15,056 bases of DNA from the NCBI GenBank assembly GCA_964342575.1, contig CAYFGZ010000083.1, positions 1 to 15,056 of the forward strand, in the 5' to 3' direction. Source of the stretch: GCA-002701455 sp964342575 (lineage in GTDB: Bacteria; Pseudomonadota; Alphaproteobacteria; Thalassobaculales; Thalassobaculaceae). Under the pieces are notes generated by a model that saw only the letters and a list, made by a program, of their open reading frames with translations, did not search any database and was not told the DNA's origin. This document shows, piece after piece, positions 6,990-15,056 of this stretch (position 1 is its first letter; the number at the start of each line of letters is the position of its first letter). Both the position numbers and the translations under genes were made by a program.

Positions 6990-8081
6990 ATGATAAAATG
7001 TAACCGCAGTATTATTTTGTTAATTTGTGGGGCGCTGGTTTTAGGGGCACTCTATTTTCTAAGTGCTGTTCTTCTGCCATTCATCATTGGCATGGGTATA
7101 GCTTATTTTCTCGACCCTGTCGTCGACCGCTTGGAAAAACTGGGTTGGAAAAGGGCTTTTGCCAGTATTTTTGTGTTGGTAAGTTTTCTGGTGATCGCGT
7201 CGTCACTACTACTGCTTTTAACGCCGATAATAATCGACCAACTCAAGAATCTTTCTCAATTTTTGCCTTCAATGCTCGACAAACTGAAACCATATATTGA
7301 GAGTGCCGCCGGTTTCCTCAATAATAAGGCAGAAGAAAATGCTGTAGAATTGCCAACTGCAGCTCTTTTTAAATGGTCAACACAGGTATTGACTAAAGTC
7401 ATTGATGGCGGCTTTGCTCTTGTGAATGTTTTATCTCTTATTTTTATTACGCCAGTGGTGGCATTTTATCTTTTGCGGGATTGGGATTTGATGATTTCAA
7501 AAATTCATGGCTGGATTCCATTGGATTATAAGGATGTTATAAGGGTTCTATTTATGGAAATTGACGAGAGCCTTGCCGCTTTTGTGCGTGGGCAGGGTTC
7601 CATTTGCTTGATTTTGGCTGCGTATTACGCGGCGAGCCTTACTGTTGCTGGGCTGGATTTTGGCTTAATAATAGGTCTTTTCGCTGGCATCATTTCTTTT
7701 ATACCATTCGTTGGCGCAGCAGTAGGCGGTGTGCTCAGTATTGGGTTGTCTCTGATCCAATTCGATTCATGGTTTCCGATAGCGATAATTGCTGGGATAT
7801 TTTTGGTTGGGCAGATATTAGAGGGAAATTTCCTGACCCCAAAATTAATCGGTGAAGCAGTAGGGTTACACCCAGTTTGGGTCATTTTTGCTCTTTTTTC
7901 GGGGGGAGCCTTGTTTGGGTTTTTGGGTGTTATTATAGCATTACCATTAGCCGCTGTTATCGGAGTATTTTTCCGTTTCGGATTAAGAAGCTATCTCACC
8001 GGTTCCTTCTACGGGGGAGGTGAAAGGAAAAGTTCACCAGATAGTCGGAATGATACACTCGACTCTGACTTGAGTTGTTAA
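6990..8081 (+). CDS. AI-2E transporter / PerM family permease
   Basis: This 363-residue inner-membrane protein has the layout of the family. Two helices lie at about 7-40 and one at about 56-82. A soluble amphipathic segment follows (about 85-135), then hydrophobic segments at about 143-162, 203-222, 225-257, 263-275 and 296-330. The signature near the C-terminus, LEGNFLTPKLIGEAVGLHP (277-295), is strongly conserved. The family was named for a proposed autoinducer-2 exporter, but members include Na+/H+ antiporters and many of unknown cargo, so the substrate here is open. ATG 6990 has GGAG at 6981-6984. GTG 6966, directly after the DUF2066 stop, would add eight residues and has no ribosome site. 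The hydrophilic tail (341-363) is short. The hdaA start lies five bases beyond the stop, implying co-transcription. Confidence 0.9.
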   Translation: MIKCNRSIILLICGALVLGALYFLSAVLLPFIIGMGIAYFLDPVVDRLEKLGWKRAFASIFVLVSFLVIASSLLLLLTPIIIDQLKNLSQFLPSMLDKLKPYIESAAGFLNNKAEENAVELPTAALFKWSTQVLTKVIDGGFALVNVLSLIFITPVVAFYLLRDWDLMISKIHGWIPLDYKDVIRVLFMEIDESLAAFVRGQGSICLILAAYYAASLTVAGLDFGLIIGLFAGIISFIPFVGAAVGGVLSIGLSLIQFDSWFPIAIIAGIFLVGQILEGNFLTPKLIGEAVGLHPVWVIFALFSGGALFGFLGVIIALPLAAVIGVFFRFGLRSYLTGSFYGGGERKSSPDSRNDTLDSDLSC

Positions 8082-8086
8082 AAGTT

Positions 8087-8764
8087 ATGGGGACAGCGTC
8101 TCAGTTGGTGCTTAATCTCCAAGCCCAGCCGGCCTTGGGACGCGATGACTTCTTTGTATCTCAGTCAAATATGGCTGCTGTCCGATGGGTGGATAATTGG
8201 CCAAACTGGCCCCGATCAGTTGTCGGTTTAAACCTATTTGGGCCGCCTGCTTCTGGCAAATCACACCTTGCCTCCGTATGGAAATCTAAATCGGGGGCTA
8301 TGTTGCTGGATAGTCCGATAAAAGACTCCATCTTTGTCCACGATCTATTAGGATCATATAAAAATATAATCATAGATAATTTTGACAGTTCATGGCCCGG
8401 CGAACCCATTTTACATCTCTATAATTCGGTTTTAGCGATCGAAGGAAAAATATTGATTGTTACTAATGGACCTATAGCTCAAATGGATATTAGACCCCTT
8501 GATCTGGCCTCCAGGTTGATCACGTTGGCCACGGTAGCAATAAAAAGCCCAGACGATGATCTTATTAAGGGTGTAATGGCCAAATTGTTCAGGGATCGAC
8601 AAATAAAAGTGGCTAATGAAGTAATTGATTATTTGGCTGTCCGAATGGAACGGTCACTAGAAGAAGTAAACAGATTAGTAGATGTCCTGGATAATATTTC
8701 ACTTGCTGAAAATAATGCTGTTACTCTGCCGTTAGCCCGAAAAATAATCAACGACTTGACTTAA
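8087..8764 (+). CDS. hdaA: DnaA regulatory inactivator, Hda/HdaA type
   Basis: Hda proteins bind the DNA polymerase sliding clamp and stimulate ATP hydrolysis by DnaA, preventing repeated initiation of replication. The 225-residue product is a lone AAA+ module without the DnaA DNA-binding domain IV. QLVLNL at 6-11 matches the clamp-binding motif of Hda (QLSLPL in E. coli). The Walker A is GPPASGKSH (52-60). The Walker B is IIIDNFD (94-100), with D-N as in E. coli Hda rather than D-D as in DnaA. DLASRL (139-144) is the box VII arginine region. A sensor II-like RMERS lies at 186-190. ATG 8087 places the clamp motif at the expected distance from the N-terminus. TTG 8075 would overlap the permease stop and adds four residues. 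It sits in a run with the permease and the SDR gene. Confidence 0.88.
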   Translation: MGTASQLVLNLQAQPALGRDDFFVSQSNMAAVRWVDNWPNWPRSVVGLNLFGPPASGKSHLASVWKSKSGAMLLDSPIKDSIFVHDLLGSYKNIIIDNFDSSWPGEPILHLYNSVLAIEGKILIVTNGPIAQMDIRPLDLASRLITLATVAIKSPDDDLIKGVMAKLFRDRQIKVANEVIDYLAVRMERSLEEVNRLVDVLDNISLAENNAVTLPLARKIINDLT

Positions 8765-8778
8765 AGAAGGAAAAAGTT

Positions 8779-9558
8779 ATGGATCTTGGAATTGCGGGAA
8801 AAAAAGCGCTCGTTTGTGCTGCTAGCAAAGGTTTGGGGAGAGGTTGTGCTGAGGCATTAGCGGAGGCTGGCGTCAACGTAACAATTTGTTCGAGGACGGA
8901 GAAAGATATAAAATCGACAGCGGAGTTAATAAGTAGCCGGTATAATATTGAGGTGAAAAGTATTGCTTGTGATATAACCACTTCGAGCGGAAGAGAAGCC
9001 GCGTTGAAAGAGGCGGGATCCGTAGATATATTGATAAACAATGCTGGAGGTCCGCCTCCAGGAAACTATAAGGATTGGGACAGGGATGACTGGATAAAAG
9101 CTATTGATGCAAATATGCTCACGGGGATAGAGCTTATCAAATCGACTCTGGATGATATGATTTCGCGCAAATTTGGAAGAATTATAAACATAACGTCTGC
9201 AGCCGTAAAATCCCCCATCGCAATCCTGGGTTTATCGAACGGTGCCCGAATGGGACTGACGGGTTTTTGTGCTGGAATATCGAGAGAAACCGTGAGAAAT
9301 GGCGTGACCATAAATGGGTTGCTCCCGGGTCCGTTTGATACTGATAGGCTGAGAAGTAATATTAAGGTGCGGGCAGATGCGGTTGGAAAGAGCTATGATG
9401 ACATGTATAAGACAGCTGCAGCAGAGAACCCAGCCGGTCGTTTTGGTACAGCTGAGGAGTTTGGTAAAACATGTGCTTTTTTGTGCAGTGCTCATGCTGG
9501 TTTCATTAATGGTCAAAACATTCTCATGGATGGTGGTGCGTTTAGAAGTTCTTTGTAA
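8779..9558 (+). CDS. SDR-family protein with altered cofactor and catalytic motifs
   Basis: The 259 residues span a full short-chain dehydrogenase/reductase Rossmann fold. NNAG is at 87-90, the tetrad Asn equivalent is N112, the tetrad Ser is S140 in NITSAAV, PG is at 183-184, and the C-terminal LMDGGAF is typical. Two key motifs depart from classical SDRs. The TGxxxGxG loop reads CAASKGLG (13-20). The YxxxK catalytic pair, expected at 153 and 157, reads S153-N-G-A-R157. This resembles the beta-ketoacyl-ACP-reductase-like SDR subgroup (YkvO-like) known for imperfect motifs, so it may still bind a dinucleotide but not act as a standard reductase. The substrate is unknown. GAAGGA just ahead of ATG 8779 is the ribosome site. 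It follows hdaA by 14 bases and ends the run, with 179 bases before ppk. Confidence 0.88.
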   Translation: MDLGIAGKKALVCAASKGLGRGCAEALAEAGVNVTICSRTEKDIKSTAELISSRYNIEVKSIACDITTSSGREAALKEAGSVDILINNAGGPPPGNYKDWDRDDWIKAIDANMLTGIELIKSTLDDMISRKFGRIINITSAAVKSPIAILGLSNGARMGLTGFCAGISRETVRNGVTINGLLPGPFDTDRLRSNIKVRADAVGKSYDDMYKTAAAENPAGRFGTAEEFGKTCAFLCSAHAGFINGQNILMDGGAFRSSL

Positions 9559-9737
9559 AGTTGACCGATTCTGTGTAGCCAAAAATGGTTTAAATTATTT
9601 TTGTTACCGATGTATTTATCTGATTAAAAAGTTATAGATGAGTACCTTTATTCTTAATTTCCGGTGATTTGTACTAGCAATCTGATTACTACGAATTGTC
9701 GAAGGTTTGGTTGAAGATAGTATTCAAGGATTATTGT

Positions 9738-11915
9738 ATGGTGCACGATTCACAAACAATAGATGAAAAGTTAATTGAAGAGAACGTGCATAGATTTTTT
9801 AATCGAGAACTTTCGTGGTTAGCTTTTAATAGAAGGGTGTTAGAGGAGGCTAAAAATCCAGATTATCCGCTTTTGGAGCGATTGCGCTTTGTTTCGATTT
9901 CGAGTTCAAATTTAGATGAATTTTATACGGTCCGAGTAGCTGGCCTTAAGGGCATGATGTCGGCTGGCGTTACAACTAAGAGTGCTGATCAACTCTCGCC
10001 TGATAAGCAGCTAGAGTTGATCATCCCGGCTATCCGGAAGTTGACTATGGACCAGCAGGCTTCTTTTGCAACAATAGTAATGGATTTGCGCTCAAAAGGC
10101 ATTATTATTTTGGATTTCGAAGAGTTGTCAGGAAGTGAGACCTCGTGGCTAGAGGAATTCTTTTTAGATGAAGTTTTTCCGATACTGACTCCCCTGGCAG
10201 TCGATCCGGCGCATCCATTTCCTTTTTTGACGAATGGTAGTTCTTGTATCGCATTAAAATTAAAACGGATTGGTGGGGATATCGAAATGGAGGGGCTAAT
10301 TCCTATGCCCAATCAATTAGATAGGTTCGTGAAGCTGCCAGGAGAATCAAATAGATATATCTGTCTTGAATCAGTAGTAGCCCAGTTTATTAGTCAGATG
10401 TTTCCAGACTTTGAGGTAATGGGGCAAGGACTATTTAGGTTGTTGAGAGACAGTGAATTAGAAGTTGACGATGAAGCAGGCGACTTGATGTTGTCGTTTG
10501 AAACAGCATTAAGAAGACGACAAAGGGGCGGGGTGATTCAGGTCGTAGTAGACGAGAAAATGCCGATAGACTTGCAGCAATTTGTAATGTCTAAGTTAGA
10601 GTGTGGTCCTCAGGATGTAATTCAAGTTAAATTTGTTGGGTTGCATGACGTTAGTCAAGTGATTGAAGCTGCTAGAAATGATCTCCTATGGGAGCCTTTT
10701 AATGCGAGATTTCCAGAGAGAATAAGAGATTTTGGTGGGGACTGTTTTGCTGCTATAAGGACCAAAGATATAATTGTTCATCATCCGTACGAAAGTTTTG
10801 ACGTCGTAGTTCAGTTTTTGCGTCAAGCGGCAATTGATCCTGCTGTCGTTGCGATCAAACAAACACTCTATAGGACAAGCAAAAATTCGCCGATTGTATC
10901 AGCATTGATCGAAGCTGCCGAAGCTGGGAAATCAGTTACTGCTATGATAGAATTGAAAGCAAGGTTTGATGAAGCTGCCAACATAAATTTCGCGCGGGAT
11001 CTTGAAAGAGCTGGCGTTCAGGTGGTTTATGGTTTTCTTGATCTCAAAACTCACGCTAAAGTATCGCTGGTGGTAAGACGGGAAAACCAAAATCTGCGTA
11101 ACTACGCGCATTTTGGCACCGGGAATTATCATCCCATAACGGCTAAAACGTATACCGATTTATCGTTTTTTACTAGCGATGCTGCTATGTGCCGAGATGC
11201 TGCTCGAATATTTAACTATATGACAGGCTACGCAAAACCCTTGGAAATGGAGAAGATTTTCATTTCTCCTTTGTCATTGCGCCAAAAGCTTACGACGCTG
11301 ATAGAAAAGGAGATTGAATTTGCAGTGGCTGGTTGTCCAGCTACTATTTGGGCAAAAATGAACTCTTTAGTAGATCCTGATATTATTGATCTACTCTATA
11401 AAGCGTCGGCCGCGGGAGTTTCTATAGAGCTTGTGGTAAGAGGTATATGTTGTTTGAGGCCAAATGTGAAAGGTCTATCGGAGAATATTAATGTGCGAAG
11501 TATAATTGGTCGATTTTTGGAACATTCTCGTATCGTATGCTTTGGAAATGGTTTGACGCTACCATCGGAGAATGCAAAAATTTATATATCATCAGCAGAT
11601 TGGATGTATAGAAATTTAGATCGTCGGTTGGAGCACTTCGTTCCCATAGAGAATCGCACAGTACGACGTCAAGTACTGAACGAAATTATGGTAGCCAATT
11701 TGAGAGATAACACCAACACGTGGAAACTTCATAGCGACGGCAGTTACACCCGAATTGCAGACGTTGATGAACCATTTTCTGCACATCAATATTTTATGAC
11801 CAATCCTAGTCTTTCGGGTATGGGCAGCGCTTTAGAAAAGATGTCTGGCAAAAATTTAATTTCATTGAATGTGGATAAAACAAAGGAATCAGGCGCGAGC
11901 AAGGAGAATGATTAA
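9738..11915 (+). CDS. ppk: Polyphosphate kinase 1
   Basis: Ppk1 reversibly builds inorganic polyphosphate from ATP through a phosphohistidine intermediate, usually at the membrane. The 725-residue protein has normal length. The N domain opens FFNRELSWLAFNRRVLEEA, followed by SSNLDEFYTVRVAGL. The catalytic half contains AIKQTLYRTSKNSPIV, and H439 in DLKTHAKV is the predicted autophosphorylated residue. FGTGNYHPITAKTYTDLSFF follows. A second conserved His is H596 in LEHSRIVCFGNG. ATG 9738 has AAGGA at 9726-9730. The upstream TTG 9696 would add 14 residues without family support. The ppx gene starts on the base after the stop, so the synthesising and degrading enzymes are co-expressed. The hydrophilic C-terminal tail after about residue 690 is variable in the family. 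Confidence 0.97.
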   Translation: MVHDSQTIDEKLIEENVHRFFNRELSWLAFNRRVLEEAKNPDYPLLERLRFVSISSSNLDEFYTVRVAGLKGMMSAGVTTKSADQLSPDKQLELIIPAIRKLTMDQQASFATIVMDLRSKGIIILDFEELSGSETSWLEEFFLDEVFPILTPLAVDPAHPFPFLTNGSSCIALKLKRIGGDIEMEGLIPMPNQLDRFVKLPGESNRYICLESVVAQFISQMFPDFEVMGQGLFRLLRDSELEVDDEAGDLMLSFETALRRRQRGGVIQVVVDEKMPIDLQQFVMSKLECGPQDVIQVKFVGLHDVSQVIEAARNDLLWEPFNARFPERIRDFGGDCFAAIRTKDIIVHHPYESFDVVVQFLRQAAIDPAVVAIKQTLYRTSKNSPIVSALIEAAEAGKSVTAMIELKARFDEAANINFARDLERAGVQVVYGFLDLKTHAKVSLVVRRENQNLRNYAHFGTGNYHPITAKTYTDLSFFTSDAAMCRDAARIFNYMTGYAKPLEMEKIFISPLSLRQKLTTLIEKEIEFAVAGCPATIWAKMNSLVDPDIIDLLYKASAAGVSIELVVRGICCLRPNVKGLSENINVRSIIGRFLEHSRIVCFGNGLTLPSENAKIYISSADWMYRNLDRRLEHFVPIENRTVRRQVLNEIMVANLRDNTNTWKLHSDGSYTRIADVDEPFSAHQYFMTNPSLSGMGSALEKMSGKNLISLNVDKTKESGASKEND

Positions 11916-13409
11916 GTGAATTTGGCACATGGTGAGGGTCGCGTGGGGGTTCTTGATATTGGCTCTAATTCTATCCGCCTAGTTATTTTTGAAAGTCATG
12001 GAAGAGTATCGCTACCGATTTTCAATGAAAAGGCATTGTGTGGGCTAGGAGCCGAACTTCACTCTACGGGAAGACTTTCTAAAAGGGGACGTTCTCTAGC
12101 AGCCGACAATATAGCTAGATTTATGGAAATCGCCCAAAAAATGGAATTAGAACATTTTCATATTTTCGCTACAGCTGCAGTTCGAGAATCTGCGGATGGC
12201 GCAAGTTTTGCCAAAGAATTTAAGGAAACTTTTGGTCAACCGATGAGAGTTCTGTCTGGTGACGAGGAAGCACGCCTCTCTGCACTTGGGGTTATAAGTG
12301 CTTTCCCAAGAGCAGATGGTATAGTTTGTGACCTTGGTGGGGGGAGTCTAGAACTCGTTGATGTGAAAGAAGGAAGGGTAAGAAATCAAACTAGCCTTCC
12401 AGTGGGATCCCTGCGTTTTGGTTCTTTTGATGAGTTAAATGAAGATGAAGTGCGTAACGTTATTGATGAAGAGCTCACGAAGATTTCATGGATAGATAGT
12501 CTTCAGGATCGTCGTCTTTTTGCAATTGGAGGAGCATGGCGTAGCTTAGCGCGATTACACATGGACGCCTGTAATTACCCCTTAAAAATAGTACATGGGT
12601 ATTCGGTTGAAGCGAGTGATCTGCTGTCATTTTTAAAACAGCTTTACCCGATAAACATATCCACAAAAGGGGATAACGATTCTGAATGGCATATTGTTCC
12701 AGCTACTCGTGCTGAACAAATTCCTTTAGCAGCGTTGATACTTGCCCGGATCTTAATTCTGGGAAAAGGGGATGAAATAATGTTTTCAGCCTCCGGCTTA
12801 AGAGAAGGATATTTGTTTAATAGATTAGACATAGAATCGAAAAATATAGATCCACTTGTAATGAGTTGTAATGACGTTGCATCAGAATCTGAAAGGTTCT
12901 TTCTGAAAAATTGGGAAATTGAAGACTGGGTTGCAGCGTTTTTCCCATGTTTTTCGAAAAGACATAGGCGACTTTTGACGGCTAGTTGCATAATTCGAGA
13001 TTTCGCTTGGTCTGATCATCCAAGCTATCGAGGAGAACAAGCATTTTTGCGTATCCTCAGTTTTCCTTCTTTAGGTTTAACCCATCAGGATCGAGTTTTC
13101 TTGGCGCTCGTAGTACTTGCTCGATACCGTGGGAATATTAAATTCGCTGAGTCCACTCAATGTCTTCAGCTGATATCATTAGAACAACAGAATTTAGCGC
13201 ATAGGATTGGTCTGGTGCTTAGGTTGGGCATAACTATATCGGGCGGAATAGCCGGGGTTTTAAAGCAAATAGAGGTTAAACATCACCTGGATATAATAAC
13301 GATTACATATCCAAGGCATTTAGCAACCGCAAAAGGACATGTAGTAGAACGACGCCTGAAGCAGTTAGAACAGCTATTGGGCAATAGGGTAGTTTTGAGA
13401 TCGCAGTAA
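11916..13409 (+). CDS. ppx: Exopolyphosphatase, Ppx/GppA family
   Basis: This enzyme removes terminal phosphates from polyphosphate or, in GppA members, the 5' phosphate of pppGpp. The 497 residues begin with the ASKHA-fold phosphate loop VLDIGSNSIRLVIF (12-25). ATAAVRESADG (85-95) follows, then SGDEEAR (114-120), which carries the catalytic Glu, and the second phosphate loop DLGGGS (139-144). The C-terminal third (about 330-497) is the helical HD-like region of the longer proteobacterial members. The start is GTG 11916, adjoining the ppk stop, with AAGGAG at 11901-11906. Zero spacing suggests translational coupling. Linkage to ppk favours an exopolyphosphatase role over GppA, but the two cannot be separated by sequence alone. 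It converges on rnd with 17 bases between, too little for separate terminators. Confidence 0.93.
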   Translation: MNLAHGEGRVGVLDIGSNSIRLVIFESHGRVSLPIFNEKALCGLGAELHSTGRLSKRGRSLAADNIARFMEIAQKMELEHFHIFATAAVRESADGASFAKEFKETFGQPMRVLSGDEEARLSALGVISAFPRADGIVCDLGGGSLELVDVKEGRVRNQTSLPVGSLRFGSFDELNEDEVRNVIDEELTKISWIDSLQDRRLFAIGGAWRSLARLHMDACNYPLKIVHGYSVEASDLLSFLKQLYPINISTKGDNDSEWHIVPATRAEQIPLAALILARILILGKGDEIMFSASGLREGYLFNRLDIESKNIDPLVMSCNDVASESERFFLKNWEIEDWVAAFFPCFSKRHRRLLTASCIIRDFAWSDHPSYRGEQAFLRILSFPSLGLTHQDRVFLALVVLARYRGNIKFAESTQCLQLISLEQQNLAHRIGLVLRLGITISGGIAGVLKQIEVKHHLDIITITYPRHLATAKGHVVERRLKQLEQLLGNRVVLRSQ

Positions 13410-13426
13410 GCAGAAAGAAATATTAG

Positions 13427-14578
13427 TTACGTTAATTTTACGATTTTAATATTATTGTCATAGGCCGACAGCGCAATTTTACCGGACTTTATTAGAAGGG
13501 CATCCCTGCCAAATATATCTAGTCGCCAACCCCTGAGTGCTGCAACGTCTGCGGTTTCATTCTCTGCAATAGCTTCTAGGTCAGATGCAGAAGCTATTAG
13601 CTTTTGAGCTACACTGTGCTGTTCGGATTTTAGCTTCAACAAAACCCTTAGGAGATCGACAATTGCCGATTGAGGACCGCTAGATCCCCGACCTTTAACC
13701 AATTGGGGTGCTTTTTCTTCTGGTATTTCTAGCGCTATTTCGACCGTGCGGAGTATCCCTTGGCCTGTTGACCCTATTGCATCGCGCTGGGACATATTTC
13801 GGACCTTTGCAAGATCATTTGGAGTCCTTGGGGAGCGTGCAGCAATATCCAATAGAATATCATCTCGAATTATTCTGTTTCTTGGGATATCGCGTCGCTG
13901 GGCCTCTGTCTCGCGAAACGCGGCTAACTCTTTGAGTAAAATTAAGAATCTGGGTTTACCACTTCGTACTTTTAACCGCTTCCAGGCGTCGGAAGGGTCT
14001 GTTGTATATGTCCTAGGGTTTTTTACCAGATTGAATTCCTCCTCCAGCCAACCGAGACGACCATTTGCGTCTAACTGCTCAACAAGCCGCTTGTAGACCT
14101 CTCTCAGGTGGGTAACATCGGAGAGTGCGTAGTTCAGTTGCGTTTTTGATAATGGGCGATGGGACCAATCAGTGAATCGGGAGGATTTATCTATTTGGAT
14201 GCCGATTAACTTTCGTACAAGTTTATCGTAGCTGACGGAGTCTCCATAACCGCAGACCATGGCTCCGATTTGTGTATCGAATATAGGCGTTGGAATTTTG
14301 TTGGTTAAATTAAAAAATATCTCCATATCTTGTCGGCAAGCATGGAATACTTTTACTATGCTGTTATTGCCTAAAAGGTCTAACATCGGTTTTAGCTGGA
14401 TTTTAGGCGCAAGAGTGTCAATGGCTATTGCTTCATTTTCGCCCGCTATTTGTATAAGGCATACCTTTGGATAATAGGTTCGCTCTCTCATGAATTCTGT
14501 ATCAATAGAAATAAAGGATTCTTTGGAAAGTCTTTGGCAAGCTTGGTTTAGAGACGTATTGTCGTTGATTAATGTCAT
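13427..14578 (-). CDS. rnd: Ribonuclease D
   Basis: RNase D is a 3'-to-5' exoribonuclease that trims tRNA precursors and other structured RNAs. The 383-residue protein carries the DEDDy exonuclease signature: D26 and E28 in IDTEF, D84 in HACRQDME, and Y150 with D154 in YALSDVTHL. One HRDC domain follows at about 207-290 (FLILLKELAAFRETEAQRRDIPRNR and on), and the last 90 residues fit a second helical region. ATG 14578 gives MTLINDNTSL, the usual family start. The TTG at 14608 would add ten residues, and neither has a strong ribosome site. The gene converges with ppx and lies 109 bases after the GGDEF gene on the same strand. Confidence 0.95.
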   Translation of the reverse strand: MTLINDNTSLNQACQRLSKESFISIDTEFMRERTYYPKVCLIQIAGENEAIAIDTLAPKIQLKPMLDLLGNNSIVKVFHACRQDMEIFFNLTNKIPTPIFDTQIGAMVCGYGDSVSYDKLVRKLIGIQIDKSSRFTDWSHRPLSKTQLNYALSDVTHLREVYKRLVEQLDANGRLGWLEEEFNLVKNPRTYTTDPSDAWKRLKVRSGKPRFLILLKELAAFRETEAQRRDIPRNRIIRDDILLDIAARSPRTPNDLAKVRNMSQRDAIGSTGQGILRTVEIALEIPEEKAPQLVKGRGSSGPQSAIVDLLRVLLKLKSEQHSVAQKLIASASDLEAIAENETADVAALRGWRLDIFGRDALLIKSGKIALSAYDNNIKIVKLT

Positions 14579-14661
14579 AAGTTGCGTATACACGTAAAAA
14601 TTCGACAAGAGAATATATTTGATGATTTTTTCTGAAAAATTACTACAGGTATGAGACCTTG

Positions 14662-14689
14662 AAATATCTCAATTGCAATTAAAATATTT
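14662..14689 (-). repeat. Hairpin-forming inverted repeat at the end of the GGDEF gene
   Basis: On the minus strand AAATATTTTAATT and AATTGAGATATTT are separated by GC. The two departures from a perfect palindrome are both G-U pairs in the minus-strand RNA, and A-C mismatches in the other, so the structure favours the minus transcript. It overlaps the GGDEF stop codon (14688-14690) and lies in the 109 bases before rnd. No U tract follows, so it is not a classical intrinsic terminator. Confidence 0.45.
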
Positions 14690-15056
14690 AGTTTGATCGG
14701 TGATCTGTCTTATTCGAATACATATTTTTGTCTGCTTTGTCTAATACTGTAGTCTCGGTTTCATGCCCTAAAAAATCGCAACGCCCAATACTTGCGCTTA
14801 CTCGGAGTGACTTCTTATTCCAGGTCAAATCAATAGATTTAATAGCGCTTTCGATATCCGTAATCCGTTTTGAGACCAACTTTGATGGCAGCCCGGCCAT
14901 CAGAATGGCGAACTCATCGCCACCCAGCCGACAGCAGAGATCGACTTTGCGCACGTTGTCTTTCAAGAACGCGGAGATTGCGTCCAGCAGCTCGTCGCCC
15001 GTGCCATGGCCCAGCGTGTCGTTGACCTGCTTGAAGTGGTCGACATCAATCACGAT
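14688..15056 (-). CDS. GGDEF-domain diguanylate cyclase, C-terminal part (5' partial)
   Basis: GGDEF proteins make the second messenger c-di-GMP from two GTP. Only the last 122 residues are in view, because the frame is still open at the right edge (it begins IVIDVDHFKQVND). The Mg/GTP-binding D-x-D-H-F-K segment is at 4-9. GHGTGDELL (16-24) follows, then GGDEF intact at 45-49, and an intact inhibitory I-site, RKVD, five residues before it (36-39). SIG and the AD..MY..K ending complete the domain. The visible part therefore looks catalytically competent and feedback-inhibited. Any N-terminal sensor domain lies outside the window. G+C is about 58% by hand count in 14881-15056, against about 39% in 14701-14880, a sharp change inside one domain. 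The product ends soon after the domain, as in most diguanylate cyclases. Confidence 0.9.
   Translation of the reverse strand: MVIDVDHFKQVNDTLGHGTGDELLDAISAFLKDNVRKVDLCCRLGGDEFAILMAGLPSKLVSKRITDIESAIKSIDLTWNKKSLRVSASIGRCDFLGHETETTVLDKADKNMYSNKTDHRSN

Noticed and set aside
9578..9605. Possible terminator after the SDR gene (AGCCA-AAAA-TGGTT, then T-rich)
   Set aside because: The five-pair stem includes a G-U pair and the T-rich part is interrupted, so it is too weak to list.
1..15056. CRISPR arrays, tRNA or rRNA genes, IS elements, phage genes, toxin-antitoxin pairs
   Set aside because: I looked for repeat arrays, cloverleaf or rRNA-like segments and transposase motifs on both strands and saw none.

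Overview
The window reads as ordinary chromosomal DNA of a moderately AT-rich alphaproteobacterium, probably of the Rhodospirillales-like breadth of that class. The call rests on several family features together. There is an Hda-type short DnaA homologue whose flavour matches alphaproteobacterial HdaA. There is a DUF2066 secreted protein, and a 45-residue single-helix protein resembling the alphaproteobacterial aa3 oxidase subunit IV. The gene neighbourhood is purM-purN / DUF2066-permease-hdaA / ppk-ppx / rnd. No tRNA, rRNA, IS element, phage gene or CRISPR array is visible. Both edges cut genes.

Layout. (1) 1-3003, plus strand: the 3' two thirds of a ThDP-dependent enzyme of the acetolactate synthase / oxalyl-CoA decarboxylase / 2-hydroxyacyl-CoA lyase superfamily, then an N-acyl-D-amino-acid deacylase-like amidohydrolase. 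This is the most accessory-looking part and its substrates are unknown. (2) 3166-3588, plus strand: ndk, alone behind a candidate promoter. (3) 3743-5677, minus strand: purM, then purN with a 4-base overlap, then a small cytochrome oxidase subunit IV-like gene that may have its own promoter. purM appears to start at an ATT codon. (4) 5826-9558, plus strand: a tight run of DUF2066 protein, PerM/AI-2E family permease, hdaA and an atypical SDR protein. (5) 9738-13409, plus strand: ppk and ppx, with no base between them, making and degrading polyphosphate. (6) 13427-15056, minus strand: rnd, converging on ppx, preceded by the C-terminal part of a GGDEF diguanylate cyclase that runs off the window.

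Together the genes are mostly housekeeping: nucleotide supply (purM, purN, ndk), control of replication initiation (hdaA), phosphate storage (ppk, ppx), RNA maturation (rnd) and respiration (the small oxidase subunit).

I do not see an undescribed multi-gene system. The points that deserve a second look are the probable ATT start of purM, the 45-codon oxidase gene, the SDR protein that has lost its catalytic Tyr and Lys, two hairpin-forming inverted repeats, and a sharp rise in G+C inside the GGDEF gene at the right edge.
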